From positions 186,001 through 250,000 of the forward strand of contig JAIXMP010000013.1 of assembly GCA_025677815.1 (NCBI GenBank): DNA of 64,000 nucleotides. The letters run 5' to 3'. The DNA is from Phascolomyces articulosus. Taxonomy: Eukaryota > Mucoromycota > Mucoromycetes > Mucorales > Lichtheimiaceae. Made by a program: the position numbers and the translations under genes. Under the pieces are notes generated by a model. That model worked only from the letters and a program-made list of their open reading frames with translations, was not told the DNA's origin and did no database searches. Shown here piece by piece: positions 21,399-32,953 of the stretch; the first letter of the stretch is position 1; every line of letters starts with the position of its first letter.

Positions 21399-24300
21399 AT
21401 GGAAACTGACCCACCTCTAGCACACGACTCTTCACCTACACCACCAGTAACAACAGCACGTAATATTGCAAAACCAAGATCTAATCGTAACCAACGACGA
21501 TCTTCCAATAATAATAATAATAGTAATACGACTCCAACTGAAAAACGAAATAAAGCAAATAAAGCTTGTAAAGGCTGTCGAAAGAAAAAAGTAAATCGTC
21601 TTTTTATTAGTATTTCTTTTTTATGCATTTTTTTAATCACGCTTACGCAAACTCCTTGCTATTCTTACCCCAATACTTCTTTATTACTTTTTTCCTCCTC
21701 TTTCCCCCTTCCCCCAAAAAAAAATAATATGAATGGGTAGGTAAAATGTGAAGGAGAAGTACCTTGTGAACGTTGTCAAAAAGCTGGTTTGGAATGTGTA
21801 TTTGATACAGTAGCACCAGCAAAAAGAACATCTTCCAATCGTCGAAAGTATGTATATATAATGAATGTATAGGATATCTTTATCTTATGAAAAGGATAAA
21901 AATATTTAAATATGAGCGCGGGAAAGTTGGGGAAAAAAAGAAGAAAAAAAAAATACACACAACGAGTTATAAATATAAAAAACTGATGATTCCATCTTAT
22001 TATTAGTACCAATAATAATAATAACAATAATACTTCTTCATCATCATCACAGCCACCTACAAGAAGTAATAGTCAAGATGATATTGATACAACAAGTATG
22101 AAAGTTTCTTCTTCTACTATTATTCGTACTACTGGTATTATATTATTTATAAAAGGATATCTATCACCAATCAGTACAGTTTCTCTCCATTCCAAAATTG
22201 ATTACGTTCAAAACCTCCTATTTTTGGAAAAAAAATTGATAAATAATAATAATAAGATATTAATGATACTACCCCATCGCCATTTACATATATATATACA
22301 TATATATATAGGACAACAACAAAAAGAAGAAAGTGGATTTTTTACATCAATTCCAACACCTGCAGATGGTATATCAGTCAGTACAACAGGGAGAGGGTTA
22401 TATATACCTGATTGGTTATCAAGAGGAACAGCAAGAGGAGCCATTGGCAATCATGGAGAAGGAGAAGATGAAGGAAGAGGAGCAGGCATAGAGGATGAAT
22501 ATTATAGTCTTGAACAAGACAGGAATATGTTTGCCAAACCGTCCGATATTCATAACGATTTACTCAGCACATACTTTGAACATGTTCATCCGTATTTGCC
22601 CATTATTCATCGTCCCACTTTTCAAAAGCAGCTGCAAGAAAACAAGATTTGTGAACTTTTACTCTATGCAATGTATGCAGTAGCTTCTCGATGGAATAAT
22701 AACAACAACAAGCATTTTAATAGGATGAGTAAAAATAATATGCAACAACCTGCTGGATGGACATATTATGAATCTGCATTTAAACTATTGGATAACTATG
22801 CAGATGCTCCCAGAGTATCTACTGTACAGGCCTTGATTTTAATGATTAAATATCATGAACATGTTCGACGACCTGGGTTTTTTTGGCGTACTCGTTTTTA
22901 TTTCCAGCTTATCGTACGTATGTGTCAAGATTTGGAACTTAACCGTCGTCACAATCATTATTATTATCATCATCGGAATTCTACGACAAGTGTGAGTAAT
23001 GATCAATCACGTACAGTTGATACAGAACAATGCAGTCGTTTATTTTGGGCAGTTTATGTATATGATGTCCTCACCAGGTAAGGAAGATTGTATACTAATG
23101 CTTATAAATATGTTTTTATTATATTTTTTTCTAAAAAAAAGTTTGGGTTTTTTTTCTATTTTTATAATACACTATTTTTTTAACTCGTCTTTGTTTCTCT
23201 TTTTAATTTTTTAATATATAAAAAGTACGGAGCAAGGGACCGTATCGAATTTTACAAACTATTCTGTTGATTTTCCACAACAATTACCAGAAGAAGATGG
23301 AGCTGAACGTGGTATTATTACCTATTTTCACTGGTCAGCAAAAATTGCCCATATCCATGGTAAAATACTGACATTTTTAAGATCAAAATATGGACAAGGT
23401 GGATATGAAGATCAATTTTATGATGGGGTCATAAGTGATGAGGATGGAGGAAATGGGACAACGACAACGACAAAAAAGTCTGGACGGACATTGACAACAA
23501 CCCAAGAACGAAAACAACGCGATATTTTAGTCAGCAATATTGAAGACCTTGGGAAAGCCATGCATGCTGCCATTCTTCAACCCCACAGCACAGACGACAA
23601 ATCATCTTCAGCAAAACAATACCCATATTATGCATCACGATTCTTATACATGTCATTTCATTTTGCTGCTATCTTATTACATAGGCCTTATGGTGAGGTT
23701 TCTATGTTACATCGAGAGCAATGTTCGACGGCAGCATTGGCTATTACACAAATCGCCAATGAGTTAGTGCAGACAGGAGGTGTTGAATGTCTTTATTATT
23801 GTCCTCGTGGGGTGCAACAAGTAATTCATTACTTGGCTGCTTCCATTACCATCCATCGATTATTGGCTTCTTCACCACCTTCTTTGATCCCTCCTTCAGC
23901 AACAAAAAAAGCACAACAGCAGCAACAGCAAAAGGATGCAGTGACAGAAAAAAAGGCAAAAGAAGCTTGTGAAAAGTCTTTGGAAATTATTCATCAACTC
24001 ATTAAAGTATCCCCTGCTGTGGAAATATATGCGGATCGTCAGCAGCAACAGCAGAATAATAATAATAATAGTACAAATAGTGATGAGGATGAACCAGCGA
24101 CACCTCCTTCCCCTTCACCCACACCTATGGAAGAGGTACCTATTTCTCCTCGGGAGGATCGTACTACAAAAGCACGCCGTGTTAGTAAAGAGTTTAGTGG
24201 TGTTCGACAAAATAGTAGTGGTGGATTGATTTCAGCCAAAATGGAAAGTAAAACCATTCGTCATGTAAATGCTACCCACAACAATAGCGTGAATATTAAT

Positions 24301-24837
24301 AATAATGTTGCTGGTATGGCCATGCCGCCCCCACCTCAACCACAACCACAACAAAATACTGTCATGAATACAACGACCACACCGATAGTAAGTGGTACTC
24401 CATTAATTCAACAGAAACAACAACCTCAAGTAGCATCCCAACAGCATAGCCCTCTTCCTCAACAATCTGCACATCATCCGAATACAAATCGATTTTCTGC
24501 ACCCAATATAATGTTAGATTATGCATCCTCATTATACCTTCAACAACAGCAACAAGCGCAAGCACAAGCACAACAACAGCAAACTCCAGAACCATCCCCT
24601 GTTTCTCAATACCCAACCATTCATCAGCAAGCACAACAACAACAAGCAACTGCAACTTATTCTATACCAAACTTTTCACAGGCACCTGTATCAGTTGCTA
24701 CCACTTTTTATTCACAAGCATTAGTACAACAACAACAAGCACAACAATTCCTCACACAGCAAGAGCAACAACGACAACATGTAACGCAGCAATCCAATAT
24801 ATATCAACAACAACAGCATCATCCTCATATCCACCCG

Positions 24838-24872
<35 letters not shown>

Positions 24873-25287
24873 CCCACATCAAAGTCATATTCAACAACAA
24901 CAACAACAACAACATCAACAACAAAATGCATCTTCACGTCGACATACTGTATCAGGAGATATCAATACCATGGTCAATTTTATGATGTATCCAGGAATGA
25001 CCAATGCTGGAACAACAACAGCAACTGCCATTGTATCTGGTATAGGAGACGTTACCTCTTCCACCATGACCAGTAATAACACACCTATCCCCATGACTAA
25101 TGCTACCAGTACGGCTGCTACTGTAATGAACTCAACCTTATGGCCAAATACGTTTATGGATCAAGATATTTCAATGGATCCATATTCTATTCAACCAAGT
25201 GTAGCACAAAGTATGATGGGATTATTGATGGATCAAGATGAAAATTCAATGTTTGCAGCTACAGCAGCTGCCCCTGCGCCTCCTTGA
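21399..25287 (+). CDS. Zn(2)-Cys(6) transcription factor with Gln/His-rich C-terminus
   Basis: Sequence-specific regulator; target pathway unknown. Five exons (21399-21590, 21741-21847, 22007-22134, 22312-23077, 23226-25287) give 1084 residues. The binuclear zinc cluster reads C-x2-C-x6-C-x5-C-x2-C-x6-C, from CKGCRKKK to CERCQKAGLEC, and the first intron falls inside it. A fungal-specific regulator domain follows (HVHPYLPIIHRPTFQKQL, FFWRTRFYFQLIVRMCQDL, CSRLFWAVYVYDVLT). The last 500 residues are low complexity: polyQ runs, a His tract, Asn and Thr repeats, as in activation or phase-separating regions. Introns here are AT-rich, so short in-frame read-through makes misleading ORFs around 22135-22311. 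Related cluster/domain layouts occur in XlnR-like regulators, but I would not name it. Confidence 0.9.
24838..24870 (+). repeat. (CAT)11 microsatellite encoding a His tract
   Basis: Eleven pure CAT triplets inside the last exon of the Zn2Cys6 factor, flanked by His-Pro codons and CAA/CAG runs. It encodes the centre of a ~17-residue His-rich run. Purity of the triplet suggests length instability between strains. Confidence 0.9.
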
Positions 25288-25643
25288 GAAGGTTAAAAAA
25301 AGACACCATTTGTTTATACTTGTATCTAAAAAAAAAAGAAAAAGAAAACCTGATGTGATTTTTTTTTAAAAAAAAAAGAAAGTTTATACTATTGCTATAT
25401 TATATTTATCGCTACTACTATGTGTATGTGAGTGTGCGTACGTGTGAATGATATAATACAAAAAAAATTATCAAGGTGAATTGGATGGATGGAAAGAAGA
25501 CATTGGCTGGTTGTTTTTTTTATATTATACTACTTCTTCTATATACTGCTAGTGTACATGAAAGAAAAAAAATGCATAAAGTAACGTCAATGATAACAAT
25601 GCGGCTTTAACTGTATAATTCGACACGTGAGGTACCTATTTTA
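25288..25643. other. Intergenic between convergent genes
   Basis: 3' flanks of the Zn2Cys6 factor (plus) and the permease (minus). A- and T-runs and a short TGTG-rich patch (25418-25446) are present; no gene seen. Confidence 0.35.
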
Positions 25644-27890
25644 TCATATTGTTCGCATAACGGATCGTCGAATACCGTAAGCAAAATAAACAATGCATCC
25701 GATGGCAACCCAAACAAACAATCGCTGGAATATTTATACAATAAACAAAAAAAAGTTAATCATCTAATAAACTTATTGTAATAATACTTTTCTTTTCCTC
25801 TTCTTTTACATACCCATATCGTTGTTACTTCTGATGTTGTAATCAGTAAAATCGAAATAATGATTCCCATAATAGGATAAGCGAGAGAAAAATATTTTCC
25901 ACCAGGAATCTTGAATCTTCGTTCAACGTCTGGTTGAGTGAATCGAAGAATAATCACACCGACATGGACTGTCAAAAACGCAAACAAAGTACCGATGGAT
26001 GTCATATTACCTAGTAAATCCACAGGTAACACAGCCGCCATGATAGCCGTAATGAATCCAATCACTAAAGTGGCCACATAAGGTGTCTTGTATTTGGGAT
26101 GAATTTTGGCAAACCAAGGTGGGAATAATCCATCCGTGGCCATGGAGTAAAAAATACGTGATTGACCCAATAATCCAATCAACATGACGGAAGAGAGACC
26201 CATCAAAGCTCCCAAAGTAACAATGATATTGAGCCATTGCCAGTTTTTGCCTGGTGTACGTAATTGAACTGCATCAATTGCAGCAGAGACAGGTGTAGGG
26301 ACACCTAACTCGGTATAATGAGCAGCACCTGTCATGACAGTACAAGCGGCTATATAAAGGACGGTGCTGATCACAAGACTGCCAAGAATACCAATAGGGA
26401 GGTCACGACGTGGATTATTGGATTCTAACGCAGCTGTGGAAACAGCATCAAATCCAATATATGAAAAAAAGACAATCGATGCACCTGCAAAAATACCAGG
26501 TATGCCATATTCTCGCCAATAACCGGTGGTGTTGGGTGGAACATATGGGTTATAATTGGCTAGATCTGTGAAACCACATAAACTAAAGATGAAAATCAGG
26601 ATCACCAACAGTTTGATGATTACAATAGTTGAGTTGACATGGGCGGATTGACGAACACTATTATTATTTAATTAGTAAACAAGTTTTTTTTAATATGCAT
26701 ATCATTTAATAATAAATATTGATATATAAAACATAGATGGATCATTTGTATAAAGAATTGTTTCTGAATAAAATGAATATGCAAGAGTAACTTACCCAAT
26801 GACCAAAATAAATGTCAGCAGTAAAATAACAAGAAATCCTGGAACATTAAAATAATGGCTTGGTGAATAAGATATAGAACCTGAATTTTCTATCCACTGG
26901 ATGGGAGGGGTTGTCCAACTTGGACTAAATTCAACATGGAAGGCTACCGAAAAGAATTTGGCAAAATATCCTGACCATCCAACAGCGACTGTTGCTGATC
27001 CAACCATGTATTCTAATATCAAATTCCATCCTATGATGAACGCGACAAACTATTATATATATATATTAGATAAGGAGTCAGCAAGTGGAAGGTTTCCTTT
27101 TTTTTAAGCAGAATAGGTAATCGCCATCGATATGTATTTTTTTACGTACCTCGCCAAGTGTAACATAGGCATATGTGTAGGCTGAACCTGAAACAGGAAT
27201 CATGGATGCCATTTCAGAATAACTGAGAGCAGCAAATGCTATAATATATATATTGGGTTGATGCATGAAAATAATGATAAATTGGTACTGTTATTATTAT
27301 AAACAAACAAAATCCAAATAATTATAATGCAATATGATTCACATCATCATCTCATGATACATTTTCCTTTCTCCTTATTATTAGCCATATAAGCATTATA
27401 AATTTATAGCATACTATTATTTACCTGCTGTGATACCGGCAATAACAAATGATAGAGTTACGGCAGGACCTGCGTTACGAGCAGCTGCTTGTCCGGACGA
27501 AACAAAGATACCTGTACCAATAATGGCACCAATACCCATAAAGACGAGTTGCCAAACCGTTAATGTACGATGAAGTTCAGTTTGTTCTGCCTGACCTAAA
27601 AGTTGCTCTATAGGTTTTCTACAAATCAGACTTCGACACCAAGTATGGGACAATGATGAACCTTCATGTTGTTGCTCCCTTGGATGCTTTGTTTTGGATA
27701 TCAATAATAAATCATTTCGTCCTCCATTCGTATTGGTACCACCACCATCAATATTATATTCTTCTGTTCTGGAAATCCCAAGATATGATGTTGTTGAGCA
27801 ATGAAGAGGATTTGGTGAAACGGATTCTCTGATGGTACCATCCTCGTTTATTCCTTGTTCAAGTTCTATCTTTTCACTATCCATAGTCAT
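25644..27890 (-). CDS. APC-superfamily amino acid permease, cationic amino acid transporter type
   Basis: Multi-pass plasma-membrane or vacuolar transporter of the APC family, most like the CAT (SLC7/YfnA-type) branch. At least five exons; the first starts at 27890 and the last ends at 25644 with RRSVMRTI. The N-terminal ~100 residues are a polar cytosolic tail. TM1 has the family helix-break GAIIGTGIFVSSG; later segments include SGSAYTYAYVTLGE, FVAFIIGWNLILEYMVGSA, FFSYIGFDAVSTAALESNNP (typical TM6 region) and SIGTLFAFLTVHVGVIILR. The sequence RRFKIPGG near the end is also CAT-like. I expect 12 or so membrane segments. Substrate is likely basic amino acids, but sequence alone does not decide this. 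It is convergent with the Zn2Cys6 factor. Confidence 0.85.
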
Positions 27891-28300
27891 TAAGTATATA
27901 ATTGAGTATATGTTAAGCGGATGAAAGAAGGAAAGAAAGAAAGATAGGTATCAATTCCACATTATCAGCATATACTATTATATACACCAGCACGCGTTTT
28001 TTAACATTTAATAATGATAATAATAGTAACTGATTGTATGAAACACAGCTCCTTATTATTATTTTTTTTTGTGAATATCAATGTTTATATGTTAATAGTA
28101 AAGTTAGAATGTTGTATTATCGCTAGATAATTTGGATATAGTTAAATACATATAAAATGAAGCTAAATAAGAAATTAAAAAGGTGTGTACAAGAAGATGA
28201 AAAATACTAAACAAAGTAAGTGAAAAAGAGAAGGCAGCAAAAATTACAAAAAAGTTTAATGTAATATAAAAAAAGGTTTTCATTAAGGAGTTAAAAGAAA
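27891..28300. other. Intergenic: permease promoter and BIM1-like 3' flank
   Basis: No gene seen. Mixed AT-rich sequence with a long T run near 28062-28071. Confidence 0.35.
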
Positions 28301-29067
28301 TTATGCAGCAATGGAAAGTGCTGCAGCAATAGCAGCAGCCATAACGCCACTTGCCACACCTAATCCAGACGCTCCACTTTCATCACTACCACCATTCGAT
28401 GGAGCAGCTGTAGGATTAGAACCATCAGCATTCACACAAGCAGTGGTATTGAAACTCGATGGGTTTTCGGCCAAAGTAACATCAGCACACTAATATAAAA
28501 CACATTTAATAAAATAATAGAAAAACCAGGGTCAGTTATTTTTTTAGACCTTAAAAAATTTCAACCATCTTCTCCCTCTATTCTCCTCCTTAACACAATA
28601 ACAATAATCATTCCTCTCTACATATGAGACACACGTGTTGAATTTACCTGGTAAAGAAGTCCATCACCACCATCATAAACCACTTGAATAGTAGCATTGG
28701 TACCAGCAGAAAGACCTTGAACATTACCAAGATCGATAGGAAGACAAGCATCAGCAGGATAATTACGCGAACCCTTGGCAACTGTAGGAGCACTGGTGAA
28801 ATCGCTGGCGGTAGGATTGGTACTGTTGGTCACCAACTTGACTTCATAGGTATAATCGGTATGACCTGAATTAATTTGAACAAAACCATTTTGGAGAGGG
28901 AATTGACTGCGCGAAGAAACAGAATCAAATCCACCACAAGGAGCGGTAGGCTCTCTATCTTCATTAAAACCACGCGATTGGGGGTATGTCAATTGATAAT
29001 GAGCAGATACACTTTGCAAAACGGTCAACCCAGCAATAGCAATAGCAACGAATCCAATACGAGTCAT
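28301..29067 (-). CDS. BIM1/X325-like secreted copper-binding protein, GPI-anchored
   Basis: LPMO-like protein of the X325/BIM1 family; the Cryptococcus member helps import copper when copper is scarce. Two exons (29067-28648, 28489-28301) give 202 residues. A signal peptide ends ...QSVSA and the mature protein starts with His (HYQLTYPQSRGF), as needed for an N-terminal copper site. Further landmarks are PCGGF, the second likely copper ligand His in NSGHTDY, CLPIDLG, GTNATIQVVYDGG and LLYQCADVTL, with at least four Cys for disulphides. The C-terminus is Ser/Gly/Ala-rich and ends in a hydrophobic stretch (GVMAAAIAAALSIAA), a typical GPI signal. It is followed upstream by a CTR-type copper transporter on the same strand, 328 bases away, supporting a copper role. 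Confidence 0.87.
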
Positions 29068-29293
29068 CTTTTTGATAAAAATGCGGATAGATGGGTAAAA
29101 TGAAAATAAGGTTAAACACTTAAAAAAAAGGTGGGAAAAGAAAGAAGAAGAGAAGGGTTTTGTATTTTTAAAAGGGTATTTAAATGACCTTTTTAAATGC
29201 CCTGGTCAAAAAACGCATCCACACACAAACACACAAACACGACATCTTTAACGCCGACATTAAAAATTTCGCAGAAAAAAAGAAAATGAGAAG

Positions 29294-29303
29294 TTTTCGC
29301 TGA
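29294..29303 (+). promoter_or_regulatory. Possible copper-signalling element (CuSE-like)
   Basis: TTTTCGCTGA fits the fission yeast Cuf1 element D(T/A)DDHGCTGD. It lies 227 bases upstream of the BIM1-like start, in the gap between the two copper genes. The consensus is loose and such a match is expected about once in several hundred bases by chance, so this is weak. Confidence 0.25.
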
Positions 29304-29395
29304 GACTAGAATTTTTATTGGATTATTGAATTTTGCATAGTGTAACATTTACCATGGGTAATCTTTGAAAGTAGTACAACAAGATACGGGTAGCT

Positions 29396-30217
29396 TTATT
29401 TTTGGATGGTCATGGTATTATCATCTGTTATCGGAAGCCGATGAAGTGATCCGCGTAGTCGACCAAATATCATTTCACCTGCAAATATACCAAGTAAAAT
29501 AGATACAAAATATTGTACATTGCCCGTCATTACAATCATTGTTAAAAGAAACATTAAAAAATGTTCAAGAGTTGTCAATATACTTGATAATGTATCTGTA
29601 CTCCAAACAAAAGGGGGTGCCCAAGGCATTCCGGCTCTTCTTCTGCTTCTTGATGATTTTGTTGCTGATGTTACCACAGTAGGTGTAAAAGTAGTAGAAG
29701 GTTGCGGAGGTACTGGTACTGGAGGAGGGAGGAGTGGGTGCGGCATTTCTGGAGCGAAGGATTGCCGTTGTTGCGGCTCAACGGATTTACGAACATGTTT
29801 GTTTTTGATACTGTTATTATTATTCAAAGTGTTATAACGCCGCGCTCTTGCTCTTGATAGTTTTCTAGTACTTCCTCTCTTTCCATACTGTTGTGCTATT
29901 GTTGTTGCCTTGATGGAACGAGGGGATGATTTTGCAGACATATAAGTGGTGGCATCATCATCGTCATCATCTTCCATGTCACTTTCAGTAATATTATGAT
30001 TCATATGAGTAGTGTCGTCAGTAGGATAATTGTTATCATTGTCGGAAAGATCTATAGAAGTAAACTTTATTTATAATGTTTAGTCTTTTTTTGGGTAATT
30101 CAGTCTGTACTTGGCGGAAATATATTTTGTTACTGTAGCCCAGGTTTTCTCTCCTCCAAAAATAGTCAAAACCCTTACTTCTCTGATCGAGCGATTATAA
30201 TAATTAGAAGATTGTAC

Positions 30218-30252
<35 letters not shown>

Positions 30253-30955
30253 TCAAAGAACTTGATTCAAATGTTGTCACTACTGTTGAAGTCGCCGGTG
30301 TAGTATAAGACCTTCTATCGTTATTATTTGGATTAAAGACTCTTCCTCCAGGGTGATGACGAGCAGTCAATGAAGGTGATAATGTTTGTTGCCGTTGTGA
30401 ACGGTCAGTGGAAGGATGTACCATTCTTCTTGTACCATTTATATTGCTATTAGTACTATATATATACTGTTGCCGCTGTTGTTGTTGATTAAGAATAAAC
30501 ATGTTTGCTCTTGAATTCCTCTTATTCACTACATTGCTAGCAATAGCATAGTTGTGTTTCATGCTTAAAGGAAGTTGGTTATAATCTCGCGTTCGTAACG
30601 AAGTAGTAAGATGTATATTAAGAGCGCCTAAACCTCGAGCTAGTATTGCCATCAAAAAAAGTCCTAGGAATACACTTAGGTACTGATCTTCCATAGTTGG
30701 GATCCATCCTGATAACCATAATGTATTGGCTTCATGTGTTGTCCAATGGAATGTACCAATAGGTCGTACTTCATCTGAAGGAATTGATAAGCTAAGTGGA
30801 TGAGGATGATGTGGTGGCGGTAATGTAGGTAACGATACAGCAGATGGCGCTGGTGAAAAGGGATCTACTGGTTGTTGCTGTTGGTCGGGTGGGGTGATAG
30901 GAACAGAAGCATCTGGAGTGAATACCCAAGGGGTATTAGGATCACCATCGTCCAT
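29396..30955 (-). CDS. CTR-family copper transporter with a large cytosolic loop
   Basis: Trimeric Ctr-type Cu(I) channel. I join exon 30955-30179 (donor GTAAGG) to 30064-29396 (acceptor AAAG), giving 481 residues; the acceptor is inferred from phase. Residues ~68-113 hold FHWTTHEANTLWLSGWIP and TM1 (YLSVFLGLFLMAILARGL). The C-terminus has PWAPPF, TM2 (HFLMFLLTMIVMTGNVQYF) and TM3 with GxxxG (LLGIFAGEMIFGRL), matching fungal Ctr proteins. Odd points: a ~260-residue loop between TM1 and TM2, rich in Gln, Asn, Pro and Arg with an 11-Gln run and an Asp run; no Met-rich N-terminus; and TM2 reads MIVM rather than the canonical MxxxM, with Thr at the first Met position. The BIM1-like gene lies directly downstream on the same strand. 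Confidence 0.8.
30218..30250 (-). repeat. CAG/CAA repeat encoding polyGln
   Basis: Alternating CAA and CAG codons (read on the minus strand) encode 11 Gln in the loop of the CTR-like protein. Confidence 0.85.
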
Positions 30956-31954
30956 TTTATTACCATATAAGTTTACAAATGAATTAAAAGAGAAGAAAGA
31001 GAAAAAAATACATATATATATACGCTTTTTTTTTGAAGATCTAAAGTTATTTGATCATATAGTAATAACAATAATTTAATAAATTGCCATTAATATAAAA
31101 CTAGTTTATAACAGGATTGAAAAAATGGCATATCAATGATCCATTTAATTTTTCTTTTCTATAATCTTACCATCATTATTAAAGATCATGTATAAAATAT
31201 TCTGAATATTATAAATGTTAAGTTGTTAAAAAAACAGAACCGTTATTTGATAAAAAATACTGCTATAATAACACTACCACCAACAACATTAACAATTCGT
31301 TGCATGGTATATCCATTGTTGAGATACAAAGTATCTAAGTATAGTAATTTACTCCTGTATCTAAAGCCGCATATACATTCATAATTACGCAGTTTGACTA
31401 TTTTTATCAGTAGTATATACAGTGAACACCTCACATAGACCAGCTTGAGCTATACAACATTTTGCCCTAGCGCGTCCAGTGATAAAACATTCTGAACTAT
31501 AAAATACGTTGTAGTTAGACTCTTTCCATGTACTTTTTACAATAAAAAAAATGTCCAATATGAATATCAAATGGCCATCCATGAATAAATACAAGAAGTA
31601 ATAAATAGTACAATATGCACCCTTGCAATTTATTCTTATTATGCTCGATCAGGATGCTTTCTCTACACAGTCAATAGAAGAAAACAACCAATTTTGGTAT
31701 TTCAGCTTACTTAACCTGATAATAGTCAGAACCGCAAGGAATTTCTATGAAATGCCATTTTATAGAATTATGCACCAAGGATTAATAAGCATCCCACCAT
31801 TTTCTTTTGACAGCTAACTGATGGAAACGATCATCAAGTGAAACTTTAGACATCGAATTTATTGGAATGTTTCAAATTCAGATTTTTTATATATATAAAT
31901 TGGACTTACCTGTTCAACAGTCCCTTTCCTTCCTTACAACTCAATAAAAGAATA
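30956..31954. other. Intergenic: divergent promoters of CTR-like gene and U2AF35
   Basis: About 1 kb without a supported gene. A short minus-strand ORF near 31440-31490 contains SECFITGRARAKCCIAQAGL after an AG acceptor-like site, but no start or signal peptide could be linked to it. A T-rich/TATA-like stretch (31886-31900) lies 55-70 bases before the U2AF35 start. Confidence 0.35.
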
Positions 31955-32953
31955 ATGGCTGAATACCTTGCTAGCATTTACGGTACAGAAAAGGACAAGT
32001 ATGTTATATAATTTAATCATATAGTAACCGATGAAATATATTTTATAATAATCATACTAATCTAATATAATACTATTTTGATCATTATTTTTGTTTTAAA
32101 AAATAGAGTGAATTGTTCTTTTTATTTTAAGGTAAGCCCAAATAATAATAAAAAAAGAGCATGCTTGATGAATAAATAGAAAAAAGTTAGATCTTGAAAG
32201 AATACGGGTATATATTTACTAATTAAATGGATTATTAATATAGATTGGCGCGTGTAGACACGGTGAACGATGTTCTAGAAAACATGTCAAGCCAACATTT
32301 TCACAAACGGTTCTGATTGCCAACATGTATAAGAATCCGGCCCATGAACAATTCTGTACCTTATCACCGGAACAAATGCAGGAAGATTTTGATCTTTTTT
32401 ATGAAGATGTATTTATGGAACTAGCAAAGTTTGGAGAGGTTGAGGAAATGATCGTATGCGATAATATAGGTGATCATTTGGTGGGCAATGTATATTGTCA
32501 ATATCGATATGAAGAAGCGGCTGGCAATGCAGTAGAGAGTTTGAATAATCGATTTTATGCAGGTAAATAATAATGAAAATAATAGAGAGAGAGAGAGGGT
32601 ATGGAATTATGTATATATTAACCTGGATTATGTTTTTTTAAAAAAAATTAGGACGACCATTGTATGCTGAACTTTCACCAGTAACGGATTTTAGAGAAGC
32701 ATGTTGTCGACAGCATGAGATTGCAGAGTGTAATCGTGGAGGTTTCTGTAATTTTATGCATTTAAGACATCCATCAAGAACATTAAAGAGGGAACTACAG
32801 GATGCTCAACGTTTATCAATTCGTGAAAAAGAAAGAGAAACTCGTCAACAAGCACGTACTAGTAGGGAAGATGATGAAAGAAGAGGTTCTCGACATTATG
32901 AAGAGGATAGACATTACCGTTCTTCTTACAGAGGTCATGAAGAACAATTTTAA
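31955..32953 (+). CDS. U2AF1: U2 snRNP auxiliary factor small subunit (U2AF35/U2AF23)
   Basis: Recognises the AG at 3' splice sites as partner of the U2AF large subunit. Four exons (31955-31998, 32107-32131, 32244-32562, 32652-32953) give 229 residues. Zinc finger 1 is C-x8-C-x5-C-x3-H ([20 protein letters not shown]) and is split over three exons, including a 25-base microexon. The UHM/RRM-like domain includes FYEDVFMELAKFGEVEEM and GNVYCQYRYEEAAGNAVE; zinc finger 2 is CCRQHEIAECNRGGFCNFMH. The C-terminus is Arg/Glu-rich with a few RS dipeptides. The start MAEYLASIYGTEKDK is the usual family N-terminus. Confidence 0.96.

Noticed and set aside
21599..21738. Continuation of the first ORF of the Zn2Cys6 gene past the zinc-cluster start
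   Set aside because: It is the first intron; splicing at 21591/21740 is needed to restore the six-Cys cluster.
22135..22311. In-frame read-through within the Zn2Cys6 gene
   Set aside because: A GTATTA donor and TATATATAG acceptor in matching phase remove it; the retained sequence is AT-rich and low in coding signal.
24721..24937. Minus-strand Leu/Met- and Asp/Val-rich ORFs over the His/Gln tract
   Set aside because: Translations of CAA/CAT repeats on the opposite strand; no real gene expected.
31385..31594. Small minus-strand ORF with KCC and other Cys residues
   Set aside because: No signal peptide or start exon could be linked and the reading ends soon; mentioned only under the intergenic entry.
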